Positions 35,103-46,195 of a DNA stretch of 64,000 bases are shown one piece after another. The stretch lies in assembly GCA_023630585.1 (NCBI GenBank), contig CM042558.1, forward strand, positions 14,050,800 to 14,114,799, in the 5' to 3' direction. The DNA is from Cranoglanis bouderius (Eukaryota > Chordata > Actinopteri > Siluriformes > Cranoglanididae). The position numbers were made by a program, and so were the translations under genes. The notes below the pieces were generated by a model. That model saw only the letters and a program-made list of their open reading frames with translations. It was not told the origin of the DNA and did no database searches. The first letter of the stretch is position 1. Every line of letters begins with the position of its first letter.

Positions 35103-36068
35103 TCAATACTTGGTAGGGGCTCCTTTTGCTTTAATTACTGCCTCAATTCAGCATGGCATGGAGGTGATCAGTTTGTGGCACTGCTGAGGTGGTATGGAAG
35201 CCCAGGTTTCTTTGACAGTGGCCTTCAGCTCATCTGCATTTTTTGGTCTCTTGTTTCTCATTTTCCTCTTGACAATACCCCATAGATTCTCTATGGGGTT
35301 CAGGTCTGGTGAGTTTGCTGGCCAGTCAAGCACACCAACACCATGGTCATTTAACCAACTTTTGGTGCTTTTGGCAGTGTGGGTAGGTGCCAAATCCTGC
35401 TGGAAAATGAAATCAGCATCTTCAAAATGCTGGTCAGCAGAAGGAAGCATGAAGTGCTCCAAAATTTCTTGGTAAACGGGTGCAGTGACTTTGGTTTTCA
35501 AAAAACACAATGGACCAACACCAGCAGATGACATTGCACCCTAAATCATCACAGACTGTGGAAACTGAACACTGGACTTCAAGCAACTTGGGCTATGAGC
35601 TTCTCCACCCTTCCTCCAGACTCTAGGACCTTGGTTTCCAAATGAAATACAAAACTTGCTCCCATCTGAAAAGAGGACTTTGGACCACTGGTCAACAGTC
35701 CAGTTCTTCTTCTCTTTAGCCCAGGTAAGACGCCTCTGACGTTGTCTGTGGTTCAGGAGTGGCTTAACAAGAGGAATACGACAACTGTAGCCAAATTCCT
35801 TGACACGTCTGTGTGTGGTGGCTCTTGATGCCTTGACCCCAGCCTCAGTCCATTCCTTGTGAAGTTCACTCAAATTCTTGAATCGATTTTGCTTGACAAT
35901 CCTCATAAGGCTGCGGTTCTCTCGGTTGGTTGTGCATCTTTTTCTTCCACAATTTTTCCTTCCACTCAACTTTCTGTTAACATGCTTGGATACAGCACTC
36001 TGTGAACAGCCAGCTTCTTTGGCAATGAATGTTTGTGGCTTACCTAGTGAACCAAACTGAGAGACCAT
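35103..36068 (-). pseudogene. Tc1 transposase (DD34E), two nonsense codons
   Basis: This is the DNA transposase that would cut and paste the element at TA sites. One frame of 322 codons runs from ATG at 36068 to TGA at 35103, with no frameshift. An N-terminal paired-type helix-turn-helix (about residues 10-110) includes 'CSQSAVSKHV' and a Gly-Arg-Lys-rich linker. Catalytic residues are in place: D135 (FSDGSKF), D225 (FQQDLAPTH) and E260 (SPDLNPIENLW), giving the Tc1 spacing of 34 residues between the last two. Codon 176 is TAG where the family has Trp (Val-Met-Ile-Trp-Gly). Codon 307 is TGA where Arg (CGA) is expected, a CpG-decay change; the last 14 residues to 'KAKGAPTKY' follow. The gene lies on the strand opposite to the numbering and fills the space between the terminal repeats. 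Confidence 0.95.
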
Positions 36069-36130
36069 TTTGAAGGCTCAGGAAACCTTTGCAAGTGTTT
36101 TGAGTTGATTAGCTGATTGGCATGTCATCA

Positions 36131-36330
36131 TATTCTAATTTGTTGAGATAGTGAATTGGTGGGTTTTTGTTAAATGTGAGCCAAAATCATCACAATTAAA
36201 AGAACCAAAGACTTAAACTACTTCAGTCTGTGGCATTGAATTTATTTAATACACGAGTTTCACAATTTGAGTTGAATTACTGAAATAAACGAACTTTTCC
36301 ACGACATTCTAATTTATTGAGATGCACCTG
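36131..36330 (-). repeat. Right terminal inverted repeat of the Tc1 element
   Basis: It is the complement of 34823-35023, ending GAGATGCACCTG at the TA target. Confidence 0.95.
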
Positions 36331-36342
36331 TATATATATATC

Positions 36343-37838
36343 CCATTCCTCCCTCTGTACTTCACTTCTCAAACACTATCAAAAGTGCACTTGGTGTGTA
36401 TGAGGTTATTTTTTACTATAACGCTGCAGGAAGTGAAGGCTGTACAGAGCAGTACAGAGATAACAGATTAGATTAGAGGATAAAGTTTGTACTCTGTAGA
36501 GGGGAAGACCAGAGGAGGTGGATGGAGAGATGACGGCACACTGGGGTTCATGTGTCAGCAGAGCTATATCTGTCCGACTAATTGTGCCACATTCACTCTC
36601 AGCTGTCTGCTGAAATGCCCACAGTGTCCAGGCCTGGGTGATGACCAAGCAGCCCGTGTCCTGTTCAGATAACAGGATGGAAATGCAGTCAAATGCTGGC
36701 TGAAAGAGGAGAGCAGGAAGCTGCCTCTGGGCAATATGGACAGGAGTGTGGGCGTGTGTGAGGCTGTGTCTGGACATCTTCGTGTCAAAGCTTGGACAGT
36801 GTAACCAACCTCTATGTAAATCCCTCGCTATCCACAGAGCACCACAGTGTCTTTCTTTGGTAGAGAGGAAAGAATCATCACATCAAATTACACAGTCAAG
36901 TACCAGGCGGGTTCAACTCTAATTGCAATCAGCAGCAAGGAAATCATCCAAAAAGTGTCTTGTGTGTGTATTTGCATGTGTAAAAAGATCACTGCTCTGT
37001 AAGGCTCTCTGCCATACACCCATGCATGAATTAAAAGTATTTTTAATCGCACGTTTGCTCTGCCAGACATGGTAAATCACAGCGTGTTAATAACCATGAT
37101 AATGAAACAGCTTCTTAACATCTGAATTCTCAGAATCTCCTGAATGACTCCTAAATTTCAGTCCTGCTGAAAGGAAGAGTAGCGGTAGAGAAGAAAGTGT
37201 CCTGCTCTGGTTAAGTGACTTTTAAGTGGCTTTAAAGAATGTGTCCATGTAAAAGGACATGGCTGTTGCTTTTCACAGATTACAACTTTCTTTCTAATTC
37301 TCTACACAGCTGGTCTAGGGAATTGAAGACTCTGGGCCATGTGGTATCATGCTGAAGTTCAAAGCATATAGAACATACAAAGAGAAATACACGAGTCACA
37401 GCGGAGTCCCTCTGGGTTATATTAGCTCCTCATTGTGAACTAATATAGAACTTGTTTTCTTTTGCCACAATCATGCCTCACTTTCATGTTTGGAGTTTAT
37501 TATTTTCTCCAAGAAATGAAAGATCAAGGCATTTGTTTTGATCTTTCTTCAAATATAGATGCCTTTAACACTCTCTTCATAACCACTGAGTGAGAAAGGT
37601 TACAGCTATTAGAGTTCAGATGCCTAACCACCCACACAGAAGGTTCCTTGATAGAAAATGGCAATAAAAGAGTGATGATCCCTGAATCAGTTTGTCACTT
37701 ACCTAAATGCGAAACAGATGAGCTTATTTACACTTATATACCGGGATATAACAGTCAGTGCAATATAAAGCATGTTTGGAATGAACATACTTTACAGTAG
37801 TGCTGTGAGTGTTAGTCCCTTGTATCTAGTGACCTTAA
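36343..37838. other. No recognised gene
   Basis: 36430-36790 is relatively GC-rich, with overlapping short frames on both strands (minus 36406-36777, plus 36487-36672). None shows a domain. No repeat is identified. Confidence 0.4.
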
Positions 37839-38172
37839 GTGCTTGAGGAAAAAAATATACTGTCATCACTATTGGCTCTGTCCTTCGGATTGTGCAAGGT
37901 ACCACCTAAATTAATTCAGCTAACACAGCATGTCCTTCAGGGCATTCCTAAAGATGTGTGCCTAGTGCATTTGGACAATTTCTTGGTGCATGGCCCAAGC
38001 TTCCACGCTACACTCAATGCAGTTAACACTGTCATGTTATGGATAGCCAAGTCTGCACTGAAGTTACACCCAGACTAATGCAAGCTCATGCAGAAGGAGG
38101 TCAAACTTCTGAGCCATTGTATCTGTTAACAGGGATTAGCTTCTTTTTACAGGAGTAGTGGCTTTTGCAACA
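37839..38172 (+). pseudogene. Ty3/Gypsy pol fragment, reverse transcriptase part
   Basis: The translation has 'SFGLCKVPPKLIQLTQHVLQ', then 'GIPKDVCLVHLDNFLVHGPS' and 'SALKLHPD'. This is the Gypsy order: Phe-Gly-Leu-Cys-Asn-Ala-Pro, the catalytic Tyr-Leu-Asp-Asp box and Leu-Lys-Leu-His-Pro. The box has become His-Leu-Asp-Asn, so the enzyme is dead. A stop follows LHPD, and the text continues as Cys-Lys-Leu-Met-Gln-Lys-Glu-Val as in the family. It is interrupted by the hAT MITE at 38181 and resumes at 38833. gag, protease and LTRs are not seen next to it. Confidence 0.85.
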
Positions 38173-38180
38173 GTACTTTC

Positions 38181-38824
38181 TAGAGGTCGGCCAATAGTGG
38201 ATAGTACCGATACCAATAACTAAGTTGGGCAGTACCTGCTGATAACCGATTAATCAACCGATAGTTTTTAAAATATATACTTAATGAAAACATAACACTC
38301 AAAGTAAAATATTGCTGAACTTTATTACAAAAATAAACAGTACTGACTGTACCATGAAAAGACGGAAGCCCTAAGCGGCCATGCTTTATTAATTTTTTTC
38401 TTTCTTGTTTTCTCGTGATTTCGACATAACAAAAGTTGTTTTCTCGTGATCTCGACTTAATTTTCTTGTGATCTCGACATAACAAAAGTTTTTTTCATGT
38501 TGGTACCACTGTATATATTAATTATTAATAAATATTAAAGTAAATAAAAGATATACATCCAAACTGAACCAGAAAGTAACACTCAAAATAACAAATTTAA
38601 ATGAATAAAAAAAAACTTCAAAGAGCACAACAAAATTGGATAGTTTTTATTTCACTTCTAGAGGCCGCTCTCATACTGTATAATGACAGCGGACCCTTCT
38701 CAGCCGCTCCCGCAACAGACGCAACTGGGAAAAACTATCGGCGTGTATTTATGCCGATAATTGATAGTTCCAGCAATCGGTTATCGGTGCAAATCTGCAA
38801 AACCGATCAAGCAGTCGACCTCTA
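38181..38824. mobile_element. hAT-type MITE, 644 bp, inserted into Gypsy debris
   Basis: It starts TAGAGGTCGGCC and ends GTCGACCTCTA. GTACTTTC is duplicated perfectly on both sides (38173-38180 and 38825-38832). Sub-terminal text with 'ACCGATACCAATAAC' and 'CAATCGGTTATCGG' is loosely inverted. It has no transposase. The minus-strand frame 38180-38485 is spurious. Confidence 0.93.
38395..38490. repeat. Short tandem repeat inside the hAT MITE
   Basis: Three imperfect units built on TTTTCTCGTGATCTCGACAT lie within about 100 bases, with the variant spacers 'AACAAAAGTTG' and 'TAA'. Confidence 0.85.
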
Positions 38825-38832
38825 GTACTTTC

Positions 38833-38960
38833 CCCTTCTACCAAGGGAGAGTTATTCATTAGGACCAGGAAAACCAACAGGCCTTTGATGCCACAGGTCT
38901 TTGAAACTGACACTAGTAACATGGGACTAGGGGCAATCCAGGTTGCTGTAAATAATAGTT
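38833..38960 (+). pseudogene. Ty3/Gypsy pol fragment, RNase H part
   Basis: 'DQENQQAFDA' is the run-up to RNase H. It is followed after a short disruption by 'VFETDTSNMGLGAIQVA', the start of Gypsy RNase H with its catalytic Asp (Thr-Asp-Ala-Ser-x-x-Gly-x-Gly-Ala). It continues the reading of 37839-38172 once the MITE is set aside, with additional deletion. Confidence 0.8.
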
Positions 38961-39480
38961 AATAGACTGCAGAAACAGATTTCCAGTCTTCTGTGCATTT
39001 ACTGTATCAAAAATGCTATAGTACTATACACTGGTGGTTCTGGTGCTACATTAACATAATCCCATACCTGCTGGCAATGATGCATATATACAAAACACCA
39101 GCTAAGAGCAAAGTTGAATGGAAAAGAATAGGCTGGTATCGGCAGTTCCGAAGCTGATATTCTGCTCTAGTGGTCTTGCATATATCTCTATCATTGTTTC
39201 ATTATAAACCTGTGATTCTGTCAAACAGCACAAAGACCAGATGCTGAACTTTGCTTGACCTTTTCAGAATTAGAAACTTAGTCAAGCTTTAAATGTAGTT
39301 GTCCATGTAGTACTGCATTAATTTTGATTTAGCCTGAAACCAGGTAGCAGAAGCATTAATGGAGTGTTCAGTAATAAATCAGCATTTTCTCTCAAGCATT
39401 TCATTTCTCATTCCATTTGCTTCAATTCACCACTTTTTTGCACAAGCAATCATATTTCATTTTTACACATCAGGTGTCTG

Positions 39481-39511
<31 letters not shown>

Positions 39512-40369
39512 GTGTGTCTCTTTCTCTCTCTCTCTCTATGGCAACCCTATGAAGAGACCTATGAAGGATGGACCATATCCAAGCAAATCCAAACCCTAGA
39601 ACAGAGCCATCATTTAAATCATTGGTGAATTAGGACGTTTTCACACATGCATTTGGTTCAGGACTTGGGCCCTTTTTCTCAGAGAGTTTGGTATGCTTGA
39701 TGAAGTGTGAATGCTGTTTTCAAGCCTAGGTACGGTCCAGAGAACTGATCCCAGGTCCACTTAAAAACAGTGCCCTGGGTTTCACTTCAACTGAACTATG
39801 GTGCGGAAGCTGGCCACTCTCAGTGCCACATGCCAAGTAACATGACTGACAGCTAGTACTTCCTGTTTCAAGGTATGTGATGCTGCGGAAAGGTTTTTTG
39901 TGGTCCGCAGAGGAGTTTGAATGCATTGGCTGCATGACTATGAATGAGAATGAGATGAGACTGACACCTCGTTTGCAGTATTCCTGCATGATGAAATGCC
40001 ATGCACCCAAAAAGCACCCCAGTTAGCAAAAATCACTCAGGCCACTATTGGGAAATGTTTTATTTACTTTTAATCTTGCCTAGGCTATCTATTGTCAGTC
40101 TGCCTAAAGATGTCTAAAACCTTGCTAGTTAAGCATGAGTTTCTGACATCGGTAATGTCACACTTTAATGAAGTTGTTGGACAGTTACATGGCATAGTGA
40201 TATGGACATAAGCCTAATCAATTCAGTTTGTAATCAGATACCAGCTGTCAAAATGTTCGCAGTGTTTCTATGCTGCAGTTGGAATGGAATCTTTAAATCC
40301 AGTTTTCTCCCTTTTCACTTTTGGGGGTAACCAGACTTCTAGAACTTTACTCGTGATTGCGATACGTCT
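38961..40369. other. No gene; (TC)n tract at 39480-39537
   Basis: It holds a TC-rich microsatellite with a TGTGTG interruption. Other frames show no domain. The origin of 38961-39200 is unknown; it may be more Gypsy debris. Confidence 0.45.
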
Positions 40370-40370
40370 G

Positions 40371-40843
40371 CACTCTTAAAAATAAAGGTCCACTTAGAAG
40401 CAAAAAGGGCTTTTCAGCCTGATGCCACTCATTAAGTTGCACAAAGAACCTTTTTACTCTCAGATTCTTTAGCGAACCATCTACTATATTTACTGGTGCT
40501 TTAAAGAACCCAGAAGTGGTTCTTCACAGCAGTGCCACAAGGAACTATGTTATCATAAGTTCTCTAAAAGAAAAAAAACAAACCCTTAGATATTGTTTTA
40601 AGGAACCAAAGTAAGGATCTTAAGAGTAATGCCAGGAGAACCTTTTCCAGTCACACAAAGAACCTTATAGGGTTCACTTTATCCTGTTAAGGGATGATAC
40701 CTTGAAGAACCAATACACTGTTCTGAAGAACCTATAATGAAAGACAAAGAACTTTTTTAATTTCCAAAGAACCATATAGTGCAATTCAATAACCCCATAT
40801 AAAGAATAATGGTCTTGACAAGAAGATTCTTTGCAAGAGTGTG
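40371..40843. mobile_element. MITE of the 'aagaacc' type
   Basis: It begins CACTCTTAAAAATAAAGGTC and ends TTCTTTGCAAGAGTG. The inside is packed with AAGAACC/GGTTC motifs (for example 40441, 40505, 40660, 40715), as in a common fish MITE. TTAA lies within the left end, so a piggyBac-like origin is possible but unproven. Confidence 0.6.
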
Positions 40844-40942
40844 GATGGGATGCCTGTCCATTGCAGGACATCATGCAACAGTTATTCAATTTAGAGTAGC
40901 CAATTGTATCACATAGTGTAGACACAAAAAAATTGCTTCATA

Positions 40943-42161
40943 CATTTTACGGCCATAACATTGAAACCACTTGAAAGGTGACGTGAGTAACATTGCTTAT
41001 CTTGTTACAGTGGCACCTGTCAAGAGGTAGGATATATTAGGCAGCAAGTGAACAGTCAGTTCTTGAAGTTGATGTGTTGGAAGCAGGAAAAATGGGCAAG
41101 CATAAGGATTTAAGTGACTTTGACAAGGGCCAAATAGTGATGGTTAGACGACTGGGTCAGAGCATCTCCAAAACAGCAGGTCTTGTGGAGTGTTCCCGGT
41201 ATGCAGTAATTAGTACCTACCAAAAGTGGTCCAAGGAAGGGCAACCAGTGAACCTGGCAACAAGGTCATGGCCACCCAAGGCTCATTGATGTATGTGGGG
41301 AGAGAAGGCTAGCCCGTCTGGTCTGATCCCACATAAGAGCTACTGTAGCAGAAATTGCTGAAAAAGTTAATGATGGCTATGTTAGAAAGGTGTCAGAACA
41401 CACAGCGCATTGCAGCTTGCTGCATATGGGGCTGCGTAGCCACAGAACGGTCAGAGTGCCCATGCTGACCCCTGTCCACTGCCAAAAGCACCTACAGTGG
41501 GCACGTGAGCATCAGAACTGGACCATATAGCAATGGAAGAAGGTGGCCTTGTGTGATAATCATGTTTTCTTTTACATCATGTGGACGGCCGGGTGTGTGT
41601 GTGTTGCTTACCTGGGGAAGAGATGGAACCAGGATGCACTACGGGAAGAGGAAAGCTGGTATAGGCAGTGTGATGCTCTGGGGAATGTTCTGCTGGGAAA
41701 CCTTGGGTCCTGGCATTCATGTGGATGTTACTTTGACACGTACCACCTACCTAAATGTTGTTGCAGACCAAATACACCCCTTCATGGCAACAGTATTCCC
41801 TAATGGCAGTGGCCTCTCTGAGCAGGATAATGCGCCCTGCCACACTGCAAATATTGTTCAGGAATGGTTTGAGGAACATGACAGAGTTCAAGGTGTTGAC
41901 TTGGCCTCCAAATTCCCCAAATCTCAATCCGATCGAGCATCTGTGGGATGTGCTGGACAAACAAGTCCAATCCATGGAGTCCGCACCTCACAACTTACAA
42001 GACTTAAAGGATTTGCTGCTAATGTCTTGGTTCCAGATACAACAGCACACCTTCAGATGTGTTATGGAATCTGTGCCTCGATGGGTCAGACCTGTTTTGG
42101 TGGCACAAGGGGGACCTACTCGATATTAGGCGGGTGGTTTTACTGTTATGGCTGATAGGTG
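40943..42161 (+). mobile_element. Full-length but decayed Tc1-like transposon, 1219 bp
   Basis: Degenerate terminal repeats (GGCCATAACATTGAAACCAC at 40951, and GTGGTTTTACTGTTATGGC ending at about 42152) are flanked by TA (40941-40942 and 42162-42163). The terminal repeats are short, unlike the 200-bp type at 34823. It contains the transposase pseudogene 41092-42129. A 3' fragment of the same family lies at 56640-56927. Confidence 0.92.
41092..42129 (+). pseudogene. Tc1-like transposase with frameshifts and stops
   Basis: The total span fits a family enzyme of about 345 residues. It starts 'MGKHKDLSDFDKGQIVMVRR' and continues through the helix-turn-helix 'LGQSISKTAGLVECSRYAVI'. A stop follows 'PPKAH' near 41287. 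The first catalytic motif is weak (Ala-Leu-Cys-Asp-Asn near 41555). The frame shifts at least three times. The piece 'KAGIGSVMLWGMFCWETLGP' to 'LSEQDNAPCHTANIVQEWFE' keeps the second Asp. The final piece 'VLTWPPNSPNLNPIEHLWDV' keeps the third Glu but has Asn for Asp, and ends 'GGPTRY' plus stop. It is clearly inactive and older than the copy at 34823. Confidence 0.93.
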
Positions 42162-42163
42162 TA

Positions 42164-44394
42164 TACCATCAGTATTTTAGCATCATTTTTACCTCACTAT
42201 ATCTGTGACATTGTGCCACTCTTTTTATCTATTTTTGGAAACTGGATGGAAGCATTTGCTTTTGCTTCTCAGACGGTTTTTGTTGAGTGAGTTTGAGATG
42301 CTTCCCTCCGTCACTTCAATCAGACTGTTCTGTGATCTGAGATCACCATCTTCCCTTTCTGCTGGAATGCTGGTGAGTTGTTGATGTGAGCATATGTGCT
42401 GGTATCAGCATCAATATGGCGATATACAGTAATCGAATTGTTTATTAGAGAAAACAGCCTGGGGTCATAGTGTTGAATGAATAAATGAAATTGTCTCAGG
42501 CTCGCTGACCCACAGTTGATGAATAAAAACATGCAGATTTTCACTTAATCTTTCTGAGGCTAAACGCAGTGCTCTTGTGTAAGTGTGTTGAGATTGATGA
42601 CAAACTAAGTGTGACCAAAATAATATCTCGAATTTGTTGATTTCTTTTACTTCTTGCTGCTCTCTTTCTTGCATTCATTTTGTGTGCTTTCTCTCTCATT
42701 TCTGTTCTTCCTTTTTATCTTTCTAGGTCTCTACTTCGCTCTTTCAATCTGTCTTATTTTCCCCTTATCTTATCTTTGCTCCTGTTAATCTAATTTCTCT
42801 TGGTCTTTCTCATTCTCTCTTTGTTGTTTCTCTCTATGATGTTCTCAGTCACATCTCTTGGTCACTATTTCTTTATAACTTCCTTGCAGCTGAACCATAA
42901 TTCTGACTTTTTATTCCTTATCTTATATCTAAGTCTCTCTTTAATGTTCCCTGTGTCTTGGTCACCCATCATAACACTTCTCGTTCTCTCCATCTGCTCT
43001 CCTGCTCTTCCACAGCCTGAACATTTACAAACCAGGTTGTGCCCTTTGTACCCTCCTGTCCTTGTAGTTATGATGATATCATTAATAATTACTCATCGCT
43101 GTGCATTGTATCTGTCTGTTGGCATGGTTGTTGTGGTCTTGGTGAGAAAGGCCGGCAAAAGCTGGCAGTGCTGCCCAAGAGGGCTTGATCTCTTAATGAT
43201 AGGGCACTCACACAGAGCAAGTTCACAGCTGCCTGCCCCCCCAACACTTAGCTACAATAATCCATCAAATTCACTTCATCCAATCTGCACTGGACTACTA
43301 GAACTCCTTTTGAGTGGTATGCAGTAATAACCTTGTATGCTCAGAAATACTTGCATTTATACAAGCCTAATGCTCACGTTTTTTTCTGCAAAGTATTGTG
43401 GGTGTGGGTTAAAAACCTTCATCCATCGTCACTAAGAGCTTTATCCTGGTCAGCATTCTTATCCTGGTGCTGCTGCTTCCTTTTCTTCTGAGCTGTTTTG
43501 TAGCCGTCCTTCAGATTGGTCGATGAGTCTTGTGAAAGGTGAAGAGATCCTCCAATCATTTCTTTGCTTTGTAAAGGCCTGCTCATCAGAAATCAATAGC
43601 TATTTTCTGTCCTTTCGGGTCTGTGTGCTTGCTTAATGCTTTTTCTTTTAGAAAAAGGAAAAAGAAAGGTAGGAGAGTAAAAAGAAAGAGAGAGATACTC
43701 AGAAAGGGAGAGAGAGAGAGAAAGAGAAAGAAGTCTCCACATGAGACATCAGGTGTTAATACGAAATTAAGGTGCTCCACCTCATCATGGAGTGCGGAGA
43801 TGTCTACTCAGTCCTGATAGTCTGAGGGGGTATGAAAGGTCAGATCTGTTCATTGACCATACCTGTGTGGGCACACTGTTCTTATGCATATGAATGCACA
43901 GTTGTCTTTATGTTATTATCCTCCTTCCTGGAAGGGTGCAGCTTTCGCAGATGAATAGGGTTTTAACTTTCAAACACAGTAATCGCTTCTCACCTGCCTG
44001 CATCAGAACCTGAGTGGCCTTTTATTCCACAAATGCAATTTAATTTAAAAAAAGGAAAAGATAACCTGCCAAGCTATGATGCAGCAGAAATGGACTTGAC
44101 CATGTGTGATGGACAGCAGATGTGCAGCATTAAGTAAAAAAAAACAAAAAAACAAAAAACAAACCCCATGAATAGACAGTAACTGGACGCATTTTCAGCA
44201 GTTCATTGATGATGTCTGGTAATATTAACGGGTGTTTTAACACCAGACAATAATTATGCCTGTGGATAATCACACAGTATATTTCATAGAAAGAAATCAT
44301 TGGCAATACAAATTGTTTTTTGTTTAAAAATCTTCGTAAACTGGAGAAGCATTGCACCATCTTCAGTCTTTCTCTTCATTTTTCTCAACAACTT
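42164..44394. other. No recognised gene
   Basis: A pyrimidine-rich stretch lies at about 42650-42860 and a purine-rich one at about 43650-43735. The 175-aa plus frame 42800-43327 begins in pyrimidine-rich sequence, is rich in Ser/Leu/Pro and shows no domain; I do not support it as a gene. Confidence 0.4.
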
Positions 44395-44420
44395 CATCCA
44401 TCCATCCATCCATCCATCCA
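44395..44420. repeat. (CATC)n microsatellite
   Basis: About six tetranucleotide units. Confidence 0.95.
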
Positions 44421-45423
44421 TTTTACCCACTGCGCCACCATTCTACCCAATCTCACATCTGTAATATATAAGAATGTGATCTGTAAGAACTTTTGAAACT
44501 TTCTTTCTCTTTTGTAAGGTGTGTGTGACTATAACAGTTTGTGTAGGTATAACCAACTTGTCTCTTCCTAGTTTGAAACTTTTTTTTTTTTTAGCACCCT
44601 GCACGTTTTACAGACACAAACCAAGGGCAACAAGCTGCCTTTCTGTTTCTCATACTTCCTCGATAATGCGACAGTTGTCCTTACCTACTACTGGCTGCTA
44701 AATGAGCCAGCTACTCTCACTGGACCAAGCAAATAGTAAAGTGAAACAAAAATAAGCAGCTTTGCATGATCAAAACACCACAAATTAAGGACAACACACA
44801 ACACATGATGACACACAAATTCATAATTGCATATGTGTCATCCTTCCACAACATCATAATGTTCTCAGTTAAAGTATCACACTGACATTTGCCATCATAT
44901 TATTTCCCTGTAGTTGGAGTATGATTGTGATTATCGATGTTAATGGCTTAGGTAATGACACTGAGAGCGCAGAATTCAGGGTTGTGTACAAAGATCCCAG
45001 CAAGCTGTACACATCTCCAGAGAGCCTCATTACACAAACATGATACAATTAATCAGAAACAACCAGAGCGCTTCTCCTTAACACACTAGCGGGGGAATAG
45101 TTATGCTTCTTACACACATATGCACACTGATACAAACAAAGTGCAAGACCAAATTGTAAAAATACATTTCACACAAGCGTACAACACTTTGCAAGAGCTA
45201 AAACACCTTCCATAGTATGAATATGAAACTGCATTAAATGGTATGTTAGTATAAAATGCCACCAAAGGTTACCATTGACAGTGTATAGTATGAAGAGACT
45301 GGAACATATTCTTTTGATCATTTATTTAAGAAATGCCACCCTCCATTGCACCTTCTTTTTTCTCTTTTCATCCATGCATAAAAGATTTTCCTCTTTAATT
45401 TTCCACTTAATATGCAGTGTTTA
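44421..45423. other. No recognised gene
   Basis: A T12 run lies at about 44581-44592. The segment 44930-45080 looks unique but I cannot name it. Confidence 0.35.
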
Positions 45424-45835
45424 TGTAACATCAAGACCGAGACAAATAAGAAGGATCCAAGCACAGAGTTAACTAAAGGGTAAACAAGAGTCAAAAACCA
45501 AGAGATAGATAAAAAACAACAACAACAACAAAAAAAATACAGAGTTTATACCAAACGAGCGACATACAGTGATAGTCAGTTTTCATGACTGAGACACAGT
45601 CCAAGATCAATAGTAAACACCAAGGCCAGCAAACACCAAGGCTTAGAATTATACTGCATAGATAGGAAGTGCAAAATACAGTGAGGTAACCTATTAAGTG
45701 GTAACTATACCGTTAGATCAGTTTTCTGAGAATGATGATGCTGATGAAGATGCTGATGGGGTCTACTTCTGGGTTGTGGCACAAGGAGCTCTTGGTGATC
45801 ATGATGGACGTAATGTGTGATTGGTTGATGTCTTT
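45424..45835 (-). repeat. LTR-like interspersed repeat
   Basis: Read on the reverse strand, AACTCTGTGCTTGGATCCTT follows a TTAGT stretch, as in the 3' part of fish Gypsy LTRs. It resembles 3184-3546 in style. The ends are not defined. An (AAC)n patch sits at 45517-45533. Confidence 0.35.
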
Positions 45836-45939
45836 TGAAGATGCCCGTGAGCACTATGAGCTGTAGCTTCCTCAATCAATCACAGAGGTTCCAACAAGAA
45901 AATCCTTGCATGGTAACATGTTATACCTTTCCTGATTGC

Positions 45940-46195
45940 TGTTGTGGTACCATCAAGGGTGTATAATTTGTACATTCAGTATGTATCTGTTACCTAGGAA
46001 AGTGCATGTGGTGCATTTGGTTAGCTTTACTTAACTAGTAGTGGTCCTTAAGGTCTAATTATGTACCATAAATTATTTTAAAGGATTTCAGGTCAAATAT
46101 ACATACAAAAGGTACAATACTTGTCCCCTTGATGGTACCACCCCAGTGACAAGGAAAAGTACAGTTTGGTACCTTTATTTCTGACAGTGCAGGCA
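45940..46195. mobile_element. MITE with GGTACC inverted repeats
   Basis: GGTACCATCAAGGG (45946-45959) is a perfect inverted repeat of CCCTTGATGGTACC (46126-46139). The right flank contains 'ACCCCAGTGACAAGG' and 'TTTGGTACCTTTATTTCTGA', text of a common fish MITE. Confidence 0.6.

Larger units (their letters stand above)
34823..36330 (-). mobile_element. Nearly intact Tc1-like transposon, 1508 bp
   Basis: Long terminal inverted repeats of about 200 bases (34823-35023 and 36131-36330) match almost base for base. Each carries an outer motif TCTCAATAAATTAGAATGT and an inner near-copy TCTCAACAAATTAGAATA, the IR/DR arrangement in which the transposase binds twice per end. TA flanks both sides and belongs to a (TA)n tract. 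The single gene on the reverse strand covers 35103-36068. High TIR identity and few coding lesions suggest a fairly recent insertion. Confidence 0.97.

Noticed and set aside
41543..41803. 86-aa and other overlapping frames within the Tc1 copy as independent genes.
   Set aside because: They are frame fragments or antisense shadows of the single transposase pseudogene 41092-42129.
42800..43327. 175-aa open frame on the plus strand.
   Set aside because: It begins in pyrimidine-rich simple sequence and has no domain, no signal of codon bias and no splice context that I can defend.
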